A DNA stretch of 64,000 nucleotides from Hormiphora californensis (GCA_020137815.1 CM035357.1:620001-684000); one strand, 5' to 3'. Counted from the stretch's first letter, positions 28,059 through 40,100 are shown. The notes: generated from the letters alone by a model not told the origin. Program-made: numbers and translations.

Positions 28059-28295
28059 TTACTTTAGTACAGCAGACTCATCTGGTGACCAAGATGTTGT
28101 CTTTAGAGCTCCACCGGTATCTGTTACTATCTGACTAGAAGCTGTGACTAGGTTCTCGCTGGCACACGAAGTATCATACTGACCAGAAATAGGAAGTAGG
28201 AAATCTGAAGGGGTTTCAGTAGTGCAGTGACAAGATGAGATGAGATGTTTCTGGAAACAAATTGGAAAGAAACTGTTGTTTATAGGTACCTGGGG
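28059..28295 (-). other. Exon-like open stretch, minus strand
   Basis: After an acceptor-like TACCCCAG at about 28290 the minus strand is open for about 76 codons (VPINNSFFPICFQ, later SENLVTASSQI) and ends at a GTAAGA donor near 28066. It may be an exon of a surface protein upstream of the sushi exons, but no link in phase was established. Confidence 0.3.
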
Positions 28296-28406
28296 TAAAG
28301 AGAAAAACAACCCAATACATGGTTTGAAAACAACAAGACAAAAACTTCACTCAGCTGACTATACACAAGGGGGCCTGTCTTGAACAAATCGCTTTATACA
28401 CTTCCT

Positions 28407-28409
<3 letters not shown>

Positions 28410-28486
<77 letters not shown>

Positions 28487-28494
28487 ATTCTCCA

Positions 28495-28556
<62 letters not shown>
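28410..28556. repeat. (CT)n microsatellite
   Basis: Two long CT-dinucleotide tracts separated by CTCATTCTCCATAT, just 3' of the receptor gene on the minus strand. Confidence 0.95.
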
Positions 28557-28559
<3 letters not shown>

Positions 28560-28567
28560 TCTGTATC

Positions 28568-30236
28568 CTAACCTCTCCTCTCTTCACCCTCACTTTTCCC
28601 GTCTTTATTTTCAGTCTGTCCCCCACCTGCATAACTTGCAATCATCGAATAATCAAACTCCAGCACGTTAACACTGATTCGCCTAAGATAGTTCAGCCGG
28701 AGAGTCAATACATTCTTCAGAAATGTCCTAAATCTATTGCTATGGAATGTATAAATAATGGGATTACATGCCACATTGAGAAAGTATATCTCAGATTGGA
28801 ACCACAAGAACCAAGAGGGAAGGATGTTGTCATGGTGAAGTGTCTTTAGCACATTGTCCACAATCTGGGGTGTAATCGAGAGAATGAAAATAAAACTAAC
28901 ACTGGACACCATGAAAACTGTCTTCCGAGTCACATTAAAACTCTGGCTTGTCTGACTAACAATCTTTTTCCCGATATTTACAATAATTTCCCGGGATCGG
29001 GAGAGTTCTCCTGCTCGCCATGGATAGTCCCGCGCCCAAGGGAGTTAGACGATGGATTGCCCAGGAACTGGCTGAGTTTTTTGTTTGGTGTTTTCTTTAA
29101 GGAATGATTTCCTGGGAGGAGGTAGATCGCCTAGTTCTGAGGGTCCTAACCCGTCCTCTCCCTCTGACTCCTCCTCTTCCTCCTGTCCCTCACTCTCTTC
29201 ATCATCAGGTTGTTATCAGACTGGTGTGATCTAAACTGTCAGAGGAGGAGCTATTGACTTTATACATGGCTCGTGTTAGGGAGGGAGAAATCATGTTGAG
29301 TATGGGGGATGATGGTGACTTCCGGAGTGTATAAAATTCCTCCGCGCTCAATCTCCGTCTGATGCTGTACCGGGGTATGATTGGCTGCCGTCGTTGTACA
29401 ATTTCTCTCATTGGAAACTCGTCTCTTGGAGGGGAAATGTCCTTCCCTTTACTCGCCAGCTGCTCAGAAGACCTCGCCCCAGAGATGACAGAGTGACCGG
29501 ACCGTTTGGAGCTGTTTCTAGAGTTTTTCCCGTTGTTGTCCACTGAACACCACTCTTTTGAGACAAGATACGTGTCACCTGCCGACCCCCGTGCTTGGGT
29601 GTGTTTCATCTTTTTGCTGTTGTGCCGAGCTACAATTGCCAACAGAGCAAAGTTAGACACTATGATGGCGAGAAGGGCAGGAATAGAGACCATGAGAAAG
29701 ACACCCTTGATAGCAATATCGTGTTTGTGTTCGGGGTGATCTGATCTACAGGAAAAGGTAGTACTCTCGTAAACGGGGTATTCTCCCAATTTTAGGATGC
29801 TGAGTACTACTACAGCAGTGGAGAGAACCCAGATTATTATGACTGTGATTATCACCGCTAATCGGGACACTGGTTGTCTCCTCGATCGGAGAGGATAGGC
29901 AACTGTGTAGACTTTGTGAAGGGCTATCATTGTTAGGATAAGCAGCTCGCTCAGAGAGGGGATGTACACTAGAATTCCACTGATATAACATATCACATCT
30001 CCCAACACCCACTCCCCGATTATCGTTGTTATGGCAACGGGAAGCCAGCCGGTTAGGGCAATCAGGAAGTCCGCAGCGGCCAGGTTTTGGAGCAGCAGTA
30101 TTGAGATTCTATCGAATTCGATGGCCCGGTATTTGGCTGATATGATGAGGACTACCAAGTTCCCTAGGAAGGCCACAAGTAGACCCATGATGTTGTAGAT
30201 GGACACGAGAATGATCTGAAGGAGTTCCACTGCCAT
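28568..30236 (-). CDS. Rhodopsin-class seven-transmembrane receptor, one exon, third loop frame-disrupted
   Basis: The ATG at 30236-30234 opens a 343-codon frame with transmembrane helices 1-5. Helix 1 has GNLVV, helix 2 LAAADFL, the cysteine before helix 3 is in GDVICYISG, and helix 3 ends ALHKVYTVAYPL, where the usual DRY is HKV. A later minus-strand frame (28933-28568) holds helix 6 with FIFILSITPQIV and helix 7 with FLNVACNPIIYTF, the conserved NPxxY, then a cytoplasmic tail. Between them the loop is coding-like in other frames (acidic PDDEESEGQEEEEESEGEDG at about 29170-29210). The frame closes at 29205, 29045 and 28978, so three or four single-base changes separate the halves. It is either a real gene with assembly errors or a decaying one. 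The ligand is unknown. Confidence 0.72.
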
Positions 30237-30949
30237 GATGCTTGTGGGAGTCTGTGGGGGAAATCAGAATAAGAATATCAGCTTGAGAGTTATCAGCTTG
30301 AGAGTTATCAACTATCAAGTTGAAGTAAATCAGAATCAGCTTGGAAGTTATGACTTTCAGTTAGTAAATCAGAAGCAGCAAGATACTAAAATGGAACATT
30401 CTTTACAACTTTAAACGGATCCTATTGTATTGTTCATACGGGGGGCGCGGGGGAAGTGCAACAGCACAAGGATCCTATAGATAAAACTGAAAAGCAAAAC
30501 ACTAAAACAGTGTGCTGGAGCACTCTCGGAAAGATTGGGATGCTTAATAACATAATGTAGGCACGAGGAATAAATAAGAAAATAATATAAAATAAACATA
30601 AACGCTCTCTCTCCTTTTCTCTCTAAAACTCTCATTTTCCCTGTCGGTCACAGTGTTTCAACCACTACAAGTTTAGTCCTGTCATCGAAGACACTACTAA
30701 GACAGACAGGTTCCACGGCAATTTAAGCCAATAACTAAAAACAAACATAGAACGAAGGGTAGTTTGCAGAAAAACCAAAACATCCGACCTCATTTTGTAT
30801 TTCTCTCCCCTCTATCCATTCTTTCTCTCTCTCCGTCTCGCTATCTTTCTCGGTCTTCCTCTATGTCCTCTCTCTCTATCCCTCCATCCTTTGCTGTTTG
30901 AGAGTTCCTGACAGTAGCATTAGATGTAACACCCGTAGCTTGCGCTGAG

Positions 30950-31137
<188 letters not shown>

Positions 31138-31316
31138 TCTCTCCCCTCTCTTGTAGGGAGTGCCACTCAAAGACACGCATACTATGCGGCCTAGCCCCTA
31201 CAATAAAGTCAATCTACTCGGTTGGGATGGTACCTACTGCAATGCGTGATGCAGGGATCAAGAGTTATCACTAATCACGGTACTCTTGACGATGTATTTC
31301 TAATAACTCCAACTGT

Positions 31317-31497
31317 CAGTGCTGCTTGTAGTCAAATTACCGTAATGAAAATACAGTAAGGAGCCGCGCACGGTGCATAACGCGCGGCAAAAAGTTCATG
31401 TGTCAGCACGTACTAGCGCCCTGATTGGTCACGGTTGCGCGTCGTCTTACTGTATCTTTAGTTTTCCATTACCGTTTTCCCACTACAAGCGACCGTG
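31317..31497. mobile_element. 180-bp MITE, family CTTGTAGT, copy 1
   Basis: Inverse copy of the elements at 48118-48288 and 50226-50405. The ends are imperfect inverted repeats of about 45 bp sharing CTTGTAGT, ACCGTAATG and ATACAGTAAG. The middle contains GGGCGCTAGTACGTGCTGA (inverse here). It has no coding capacity. Confidence 0.88.
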
Positions 31498-32368
31498 TAA
31501 CTTGGATTAGGGATTGCCTTGTTCAACCCTATCTCTCTTCACGTCCCGAAAAATAGAAAGGTTTTGAGCAAAACAAGTACCTAGGGACTGGTATTGGTGT
31601 TTGTCAAAAGACCAAACCTATCTATGTACTATCAACAGGAGAGGATCCATTATACACAGGCTACAATAAGACAGATGACGTGTCACCGAGAGATTAGTGA
31701 CGAGATTGAGACATTATACGAGGGCAAAGTAGATAGTAGAGGGAGTGAGACATTATAGAGGGCAAAGTAGAGAGAGGGGGAGAGAGAGAGAGAGAGAGGG
31801 AGAGAGAGAGAGAGTCACAATTTCCGACCCACTGGTAATTTATAGTATCAGTGGAAGAGACAGGCTAAATAGCACAAGTACTTGGTAGATGGCAGCTGTA
31901 TTCTCAGAAGACGTGAGAGACATAGAGAGATTGTTACGTTAATTAATAGAGAGAGAGAGATAGATAGAGAGATAGAGGGTCCCTCTCAGAGGGATGGAGA
32001 GAAGAAAGATAGGTGTGTTTGGTACCTCATTATTACGATGGAAATATTACCACTTATCGGAAACACATAACGTATTGGCACCTGGAAAAATGAGAGAACT
32101 AGAAGGGGAAGAAGGAGAGTAAAGGCGAAGGTTGGCCAGGAAAATTATCGATATAAATGTTGGACTGGAGGGGTTGTTCGAACTTCGACATAAAAACATT
32201 ATAATACACGTACACATATAAATTAGGATAAATTATAGGCCATTTAACCAATTAATGATTGATTTTCTACTGGTTTGACCTCCAATAACTGTCAGTGGTG
32301 GACTCTATTCATGTATTTGTATTTCGGACTACGGGTTTCGATGATCATGAAGTGCTCAGTTTTAGTAT

Positions 32369-32525
32369 ATTCGGCCCCAGATTTTCCCGCCCCGATCGCG
32401 ATTTACCGAACGGATAAATTTCCCCCGATATTGCTGATGTCAACCCGATAAACTGGCACCCCAATTTACTGCACAAAATCCTTTCCCCTGACTTCAGAGC
32501 AACCCGGTAAATCGGGGCCTGACTG
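32369..32525. mobile_element. Tigger/pogo-like MITE, copy 2
   Basis: Left end TCGGCCCCAGATTTTCCCG and right end CCGGTAAATCGGGGCCTGAC are inverted versions of the same CAGTCGGACCCCGATTTACC terminus seen at 8892, 62435 and 63913. About 155 bp, non-coding. Confidence 0.7.
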
Positions 32526-33260
32526 TCGCAGTAGTTCTAAAGGGCGGAACAGGTAGTAGATATACCTTAGCTTCCGCAACTTCCATGTATTTCTTTCCAT
32601 CATTTAGTTTTCTAGCGACATTTGGAAGATGTTATATTTGACTCATCATACACATTTTACCTCCCGGACCGTTTACAATAATCGGCTACTGTGTCTCCTT
32701 CTCTGCAAGGTCTTCTTTATTCCACGATACAATGTGTGCTTTTTCGTGAACATATATTATCTTAGCTTGTTCCCTTTCCGTATCGAATGTCCCGAATTTT
32801 CTTTACCCCTTATATAATTTAGTTTTCCTAATGCTGTCCGACCAGTGCAGATGCAGCTGTTACTCCTGAATTCCTTTTTTCAATTTGATATTGGCTTATC
32901 CGAGATTGGAAATGGTAGTCTGAAACTCCCTATTCATTACCTATTCAGAGAGAGAGAGAGAGATTGGGAGAGAGCAAGGGAGATATTGGACCATGAAGCG
33001 TGCCGTGCATGGTTGGATGACATGTGGTTCATGACTCATGTTCGATCCTCACATCTTGTAGTGAGAAAAGAGAGAGAAAGAGAGAGTGAGTTAGAGAGAT
33101 CGAAAGAGATAGAGAGATGGAGAAAAAGATAGAGTTGAGAAAGAGAGAACAAGAGCACATTTGATTAACATGTTCGATATTGAACATATGTGAGAAGTGC
33201 ATGAATGGCTCCATAAAATACAACCTCCCACATAGCATACTCTGACAGCTGTTTCAGGAC

Positions 33261-34217
33261 ATGCCTCAGTTTTTTGTATGGAGGAGTACCCCACAGCAGT
33301 TTCAATCTTCATCACCAACTAAACTGAAGGGTACCACACAACAGTTTCAACCTTTATCATCAACTAAACTGAAGGGTACCCCGCAGCAGTTGCAGCCGGT
33401 GACCCCTCCCAAACTGAAGAGTACCACACAACAGCAGCCTACACCGCCAACTAAACTGAAGAGTACCACACAACAGCAGCCTGCACCACCATCTTTGTTT
33501 TGTTCTAACCCTCCTCCGGGGCGCGTTACTGGGACCGGGTCGAACAAGGCAACACCAACTAAATTGAAACGGAGTGTATCAGCACCGCCTCGTTCTAGAC
33601 TGCCTGCCCGCTCCAGACTACCTCCCCCTACTGCAACAACACACTCAGGTCCACTATCGACCAGAGCAGTACCCTCTAGAACAGCACCATTACAAAGGCC
33701 CAAAATAAAAGACAGTATCGATGCAGGCCGGGAAAGTCTAAGGGAACAATTTGTGAGGACTGAGAAAAAGAGGGAGGTAGACCGGCAAGCATGTGCGGTC
33801 ACGTCAGTTGAAATGTATCTAAGTAAGGTTTCAGACCGTCTCACAGAAGAAAAGGAAAGATTTGAGGAATACTTTAGATCATACATGGAGTTCCACAACG
33901 AGGAGAAGGATCGAATTGAAAGTCTTGAACTGAATGGTGAGCTACTACGGAGGGAAATACGCCAAGAGATCAGGAAGACACGGGGAGATATTGATGAGTT
34001 AGAACAGTCCCTTGAACAGCTGGAAGAGAGGTGTGAGGTGTATGCAACGCTGGAGACCCTCCTCGGAGGGGAGGAATCAGTGGTGGGGCAACTGGTCAGG
34101 GACATGCGGAACATGGAAGAAAATAACTTTGCGCTGTTCGAGGAGGGACAGGAGAAGGAGGTTAAGCTTATTGAGCTGAGACAAAAACTGAGAGATATGA
34201 TGCACAAGTACGTGTAG
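33261..34217 (+). CDS. Coiled-coil protein with N-terminal QQ/TKLK repeats (possibly DUF4200, ciliary type)
   Basis: A 318-codon open frame from ATG to TAG. Residues 1-80 contain five imperfect copies of a 15- to 17-residue unit with TTQQ...P(T/S)KLK, then a Pro/Arg-rich linker (SAPPRSRLPARSRLPPP). Residues from about 150 to the end form a long charged coiled coil with SVEMYLSKVSDRLTEEKERF and FRSYMEFHNEEKDRIESLEL. The order of these heptads resembles the DUF4200 domain of cilia- and sperm-associated proteins such as CFAP100 and CCDC38. That match is weak and from memory. A CAG directly before GAC-ATG and an in-frame TGA six codons upstream leave open a short upstream exon. The long antisense frame over this gene is a shadow. 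Confidence 0.6.
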   Translation: MPQFFVWRSTPQQFQSSSPTKLKGTTQQFQPLSSTKLKGTPQQLQPVTPPKLKSTTQQQPTPPTKLKSTTQQQPAPPSLFCSNPPPGRVTGTGSNKATPTKLKRSVSAPPRSRLPARSRLPPPTATTHSGPLSTRAVPSRTAPLQRPKIKDSIDAGRESLREQFVRTEKKREVDRQACAVTSVEMYLSKVSDRLTEEKERFEEYFRSYMEFHNEEKDRIESLELNGELLRREIRQEIRKTRGDIDELEQSLEQLEERCEVYATLETLLGGEESVVGQLVRDMRNMEENNFALFEEGQEKEVKLIELRQKLRDMMHKYV

Positions 34218-34700
34218 ACGTTGTATTACATGGTCTCTTATATAGTCGGTATAAGAAGTGTTTGGGGGCCTTTTACACACTGTTTAATGCTGTTATTATA
34301 GGAACTGTTTAATGCTGTTATTATAGGAACTATGATTTCACGTGAGAGGAAGATAAATAGAGATCTAATAATGGAGAGAGATAGATATGAATAGAGATAG
34401 ATAGATAAACCAGAGATGGAGAGAGAGAGGATTATAGAGACAATGTAATTATAATGTAGAAGGAACTATTGCACATCCTGTTTTCTTATCTTAGACACAT
34501 GAACTTGAAGCTGAATTTCGTTTCACTACTTTCCTCTACTAAATATATTTACAAGGACTACATCTAATGTGCTAATCCTATTGCCCCAAGGCCGGGGGAT
34601 GAGATACATTTAATTTGGAAACAGGTGCAGTGTTGATAATCCAGTTAGATTCCATCCCCATCTCTCTCTAGTGCCCCCCCCCCCCCCGTCTCTATAGTCG
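34218..34700. other. Intergenic stretch
   Basis: GA-rich tracts (34380-34430), a tandem duplication of GGAACTGTTTAATGCTGTTA at about 34300, and a 14-C run at 34675-34688. No gene seen. Confidence 0.6.
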
Positions 34701-34701
34701 A

Positions 34702-34708
34702 TATAAAA
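34702..34708 (+). promoter_or_regulatory. TATA box of the small secreted peptide gene
   Basis: TATAAAA sits 36-42 bp before the ATG at 34744, so transcription would start only about 10 bp upstream of the start codon. The position fits a TATA-driven promoter for a strongly or tissue-specifically expressed small secreted protein. This is inference from spacing only. Confidence 0.6.
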
Positions 34709-34743
34709 AGCAGAGTTTCTCGACAGTTTCTTCAAACTCAAAC

Positions 34744-36428
34744 ATGATGATGAAGTGTGCTCTTGTTCTCGCTGCCTGTGTTCTCGGTCTTGCCTACGGT
34801 CGGGGCGACATGGTAAGTTCATTGTATCGTAATGAGACTGTATCAATGAGACTGTGTATCATGCTGATTAGACCCCTCAAAGCACTCTCATTTTCTCCTG
34901 TTACAGCCCATTATTACCTCAATACCAATAATTGTTAACTCTCTGTTAACTCTCTGTTAACTCTCTGTTAACACTCTGTTAACTCTCTAAGTTAACTCTC
35001 TCTGTTAACTCTCTGTTAACTCTCTGTTAACTCTAAGTTAACTCTCTAAGTTAACTCTCTCTGCTAACTCTCTAAGTTAACTCTAAGTTAACTCTCTGTT
35101 AACTCTCTGTTAACTCTCTGTTAACTCTCTGTTAACTCTCTGTTAACTCTCTGTTAACTCTCTGCTAACTCTCTGTTAACTCTCTGTTAACTCTCTAAGC
35201 TAACTCTCTAAGTTAAGTCTCTGTTAACTCTCTGTTAACTCTCTGTTAACTCCCTGTTAACTCTCTGTTAACTCTCTGTTAACAATAGATTGAGCCCATT
35301 GTGGAGGGATACCTGGAGTCACTCACTGTCAGCGGGGGATTCGCCAACCTCTGTTCTGAAGACGTAAGTGATTCTAGCCTCCCCCAGACCCCAAATTCTT
35401 GCCCTAGCTCCAGACCCCAAATTAAAGCCTCCTCAGCTTCTTCTTCAACCTGTCCATGGCGATATCCTGACTTGACAGTGGTGTTCAAATCGTTATGAAA
35501 CCCGATAGTTGATTTATCAGTCGTTTGAAGATTTTGCGCGCTCATGATAACTGCTAGCTGGGGGATTTAACACCCTGCTCGCGATTTATCAGGCCAGTGT
35601 CCTTTTTCACGCGTTTCTCTTCATTTGAATAACATGCGTGTAAAATTCTAATTATTGAAAATGTGTGTAAACACACAGTTCTGTCAACAAAAGAAAGGGG
35701 AAACATGTCTGCAACACGTTTCAATGTTATCTCTCTCATAAGGAGTGAAAAGAATCACATTCCATTCATTTCTCTCTCTCATTGTCTCTTTTACTGTTCA
35801 TTACCTCTGACAGTGTGTATTGCCCCTAATCTTTCTCTCTCTTTCTCAAACATGTTAGGAACAGTAGACACTAAGTCTACACACATTTTCAGGGTATCTG
35901 TTGACTATTTACCAGCAGTTCTAGTGTGTTTCACCTTGTGTTGTGTCTCTTATTTGTGTGTAATTACTATCGGGTTTCATAAAATATGAACGTTTGTTAG
36001 CCTATCGCGTTATAGGTTTAAATCACCTCCCCCTCACCCTCGGCTGGCGCCTCGGGATCGGAGTCGGGATTTAAACCAGTTTAATCGCCCTGCCGGGCGA
36101 TTAAACTCCAGTTGGCTGTCCCCAGCTCGCGCTGGGAACAGCCAACTTCATAACGCGCCAGTCTACAAACGTTCATACTTCATGTATTTGCAGCACAAGA
36201 TAGATTTCTAATCTCTCCTGACTATCTGAGAGCTCATGATCATGAGTCGACTCTTCCCCTTACTCAACAACCCTTATAGGTTATTGAGCTTCTGGAGGTG
36301 CTGGAGGTACCCATTATTATGACCCCCCCCCCCCCCATTTGTTATAGGTTATTGAACTTCTGGAAGTGTTGGAGGTACCCCAAAACAACATGGCACAGTT
36401 TATCTCCGCCCGGTCAGCCTTCTGCTAA
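34744..36428 (+). CDS. Small secreted peptide, 74 residues, three exons
   Basis: Exons 34744-34812, 35289-35363 and 36348-36428, all in phase 0 with GT-AG introns. Exon 1 is a classic signal peptide (MMMKCALVLAACVLGLAYG). The mature part reads IEPIVEGYLESLTVSGGFAN LCSED then VIELLEVLEVPQNNMAQF ISARSAFC, ending in cysteine and TAA, with two cysteines in the mature chain. I do not recognise the family. Intron 1 is filled by an 11-bp minisatellite, and intron 2 holds a 684-bp composite inverted-repeat element. Just before exon 3 a copy of its acceptor and first about 30 bases (about 36276-36312) is repeated, probably a tandem duplication. Three phase-0 exons, a signal peptide and a TATA box make a real gene likely. 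Confidence 0.72.
34938..35288. repeat. 11-bp minisatellite GTTAACTCTCT
   Basis: About 30 tandem copies of GTTAACTCTCT with variants CTAAGTTAACTCT, filling most of intron 1 of the secreted-peptide gene up to its exon 2 acceptor. Confidence 0.95.
35494..36177 (+). mobile_element. 684-bp composite inverted-repeat element, copy 1
   Basis: Two elements lie side by side. The first, 35494-35981, has ends TATGAAACCCGATAGT and ACTATCGGGTTTCATA. The second, 35985-36177, has ends TATGAACGTTTGTTAG and CTACAAACGTTCATA with several internal palindromes. The whole 684-bp block recurs in inverse at 39122-39805 with the same length and only a few mismatches. A 108-codon frame in it, identical in both copies, shows no protein-family signature. 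Confidence 0.9.
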
Positions 36429-37171
36429 AGTGGCTTGATGTGGCTCCTTCTGTTAAAGAAAGGGGTGGCTAATTGGGAGGTGGCTTGATGTGGCTTACCA
36501 ATTACTGCAAGGCAACGTAAACGTTGGAGGGGCTGATCGACGCATTGTGAATTAAGAAAATCAAATGGCATATATCAGTCTATTATTGTCTGTTGTATGA
36601 GAGTTTGTGCCATATCAAAGAAAAAGAGTCCTAGTTTGCGAATCAAAAAGATCAAACAATATTCAGCCACACAATATCTACACATAACATATATTCATGA
36701 ATTGAATTCAACAATGTATTATATGTTTCAAAATTGGGATCGTGCCTTAAACAATAAACGTGTTAAAAGTAACACACAACTCAAAATACAACAATTGTTG
36801 CGTGCGGGGTGTATTACAATCGAGCCTCTTTCAGAAAGAGTCTATCTCATCACCTTGACCTAGGCCCCACTGCAGCAGAACCAAATGCCCAAAGTAACAC
36901 AAAGGGTCGATGCAGTGGTTATCGACTACATATTATGGCATACACTTTGCACCCTCTTATAAATATATGTCGAGGAGAAACAATAAGGCATAAGCACACA
37001 CTCACACACAGCATGGCACTCACACACGTTCCTGGACCGTTTCGGTGTTTCTCTTTCTTCTTGATCGTTTATATTCCTCATAGGTAGACACGTTTTAACA
37101 TTAAACAGTGTGTAACGGTTCACTGAGTTCACTGAGTTCAAATCGAGTTTCTTAGGAATTTAATGTTTCCT
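36429..37171. other. Intergenic stretch between convergent genes
   Basis: AT-rich, with no supported exon. It separates the 3' end of the secreted-peptide gene from the 3' end of the alpha2-delta gene. Confidence 0.5.
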
Positions 37172-40100
37172 TCAAATAAAAGTGTATCCTATCAGCAATA
37201 CAATCACCATGGTTATGAAACTCCCCTGATGATAACCTCTCATAGCCCCACTACAGAGAGTGCTAATGTTAACATTATTAGTACACTCTAACGGGGCATA
37301 GGTCTCCGCTCCAAAGGAAACATTATACACATCCGTAGTATTAATAGGTTTCAGCATATCCCCATTACCTCCACTACACACGCAGTCCGGTGAGAGATCT
37401 TGGACCAGGAGGAGGTTGGTCCGGTTGATAGGAGCTGCTAGGAATACTCTGGTACACCCTCCCCTGCAGGGAATCCTAAACTCTCTTGCCTCTGCCTCCC
37501 TGTTCAACTTAAAGACTTGGTAGTCGGAACAGCATCTATGGGTTGGTTCATCTCTAGGTCTCAGTTTGTTGGACCCTAACTGGCTGTGGGTGGAAGAGAG
37601 CGTGAAGAGGGAGTAGAGGGAGGCTAGGATGGATGTAATACGGGCAGAGTTGGAGGATTTAGTTTTGAAGCGGCATGTTTTAAGGCAGTTCTTGAAGGTG
37701 TCGACTGTAAACGCTTTCTCAAAGTTTTTAGTTTTTGTGTTGAAGTATGATTTGAGAAACTCGGCCGTCAGCTGAAAGAATTGAGGGGTTAGTTTCACTG
37801 GTATAGAGGCTACAACAAAACGATGTGCTGTCGCACCGTACCATTGTTGCCATGGTGAAGAAAGGGGGTCTACAGGTGGTGGAATTAAATTTGTACCGAG
37901 AAGGTGCAGAGGTCATATTAGTGACCCCCCCCCCTAGTGACTTTAGTACAAAACTGTAACGTGGGAATTGTATTTGAAAGGCATATTGGGAGAGTAAGAA
38001 AATGATCAATTTACCTCGGGATAGGATATGGACATGTGAGTCCCCACAACAGAGTTTTCAGGTGATTTCCAGGGATTCTCGTACACTATAAACCCCTTAT
38101 CATCCACTAGGAATGACTCGGTCCCACTCCAGTCCACCAGCGAGTTCTTGGGGTTGTCTGAAAGGGGTTGTCTGAAGGAGGTTGTCTGAAAAGGTGTGCG
38201 GACTCTAGTGCTACACTCTAAGTCTACAGTGGACTCTATATCTAAATTTAGATTTAGATAAAGAGTCCAAATAAGTCTAAACTCTAGGAGGACTCTATCT
38301 CTAAAAAGTCTAAACAGGGCGGACTCTTTATCTAAAAAGTCTACAAAGAGCGGACTCTATATCTACATAAATCTAAATTAGACATAGAGTCCGCCATTCT
38401 CAGCGAACTCGAGATTTCGGCCGTTAGGCCGGAAATGAGAGTTTGCTGTACCTCTATACTAATTGAGAAGTGTTAGGGCCATTATTTGGGTTCGAGGTTA
38501 GGGTTAGGGTTATGGTGAGGGTTAGGTTTTGGGTTGGTTTAGGATTTTAGACATAGAGTCCGGGTTGGGGGATTTGGCGCCAAAATGTACTAGAGGACTC
38601 TATATCTAAAAAGTCTACACAGTGCGGACTCTATATCTAAAAAGTCTACACTGGGCGGACTCTTTATCTAATTTTTTTTCAAAGTCTAACTGTAGATAAA
38701 GAGTCCGCTTTTAGATATAGAGTCCGCCTTGAATTTAGATAAAGAGTCCGTTAGCACTAGAGTCCGCCCACCGTCTGAAAAAGGGTTGTGACACCATTTT
38801 GGGGTGGTTAAATGTACTTTCTGAGGCGCCACAGACCTGATAAACGCGTAGAGAACTCATGTGGCGTGAAACAGGCTAACTTTCAGCGAGGCACACTTTT
38901 AATGACGGTAGTTACCTCGAAATATGTCAAAGATGATTTTTAGAGAATTCTCCTCCAGTTCCATACCAACTATAGCCGGACTTGCTGTCGTGTTATCTGT
39001 CAATGATGAGAATACATAATTAGGTTTAATATTAAGGAATTAAAGGACAAACCACGTGACAACTACAGCAAAGACAGACATGAAACACACAAATGAGTAA
39101 GGGTGGACTCAACATATGAGGTATGAACGTTTGTAGACTGGCGCGTTATGAAGTTGGCTGTTCCCAGCGCGAGCTGGGGACAGCCAACTGGAGTTTAATC
39201 GCCCGGCAGGGCGATTAAACTGGTTTAAATCCCGACTCCGATCCCGAGGCGCCAGCCGAGGGTGAGGGGGAGGTGATTTAAACCTATAACGCGATAGGCT
39301 AACAAACGTTCATATTTTATGAAACCCGATAGTAATTACACACAAATAAGAGACACAACACAAGGTGAAACACACTAGAACTGCTGGTAAATAGTCAACA
39401 GATACCCTGAAAATGTGTGTAGACTTAGTGTCTACTGTTCCTAACATGTTTGAGAAAGAGAGAGAAAGATTAGGGGCAATACACACTGTCAGAGGTAATG
39501 AACAGTAAAAGAGACAATGAGAGAGAGAAATGAATGGAATGTGATTCTTTTCACTCCTTATGAGAGAGATAACATTGAAACGTGTTGCAGACATGTTTCC
39601 CCTTTCTTTTGTTGACAGAACTGTGTGTTTACACACATTTTCAATACTTAGAATTTTACACGCATGTTATTCAAATGAAGAGAAACGCGTGAAAAAGGAC
39701 ATTGGCCTGATAAATCGCGAGCAGGGTGTTAAATCCCCCAGCTAGCAGTTATCATGAGCGCGCAAAATCTTCAAACGACTGATAAATCAACTATCGGGTT
39801 TCATAAATATATGTTGTAGGGTAAGATATATGTGGAGCGTCAATGACTAGTTATAGGTACCTGGAGTTTCAACAAAGAGAAACAAGGTTACTTCAGATTG
39901 GACAAATGTTTCGATGGCACTAACACCACCTGGGTACCTGGAGTTTCAATGATTATGTTTCGGGTGACAAACATGGCTCTTCTGCCAGGGTCCACTACTG
40001 AGGGGAGGAGGGGTCCAAAGTTGAAATCTGAGGTTGGATTCTCAACACTTGTTATCAACCTAACGGGCGGTAGGATCTTGAGTTAATGGCTACTCCTGGA

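Noticed and set aside
33347-34207. Long antisense frame of 286 codons
   Set aside because: It mirrors the plus-strand coiled-coil gene, whose repeats and heptads are the coherent reading; the antisense product is a Ser/Leu-rich shadow.
35663-35989. 108-codon frame identical at 35663-35989 and 39310-39636
   Set aside because: Its conservation is explained by the recent duplication of the 684-bp element; no transposase or other family motif is visible.
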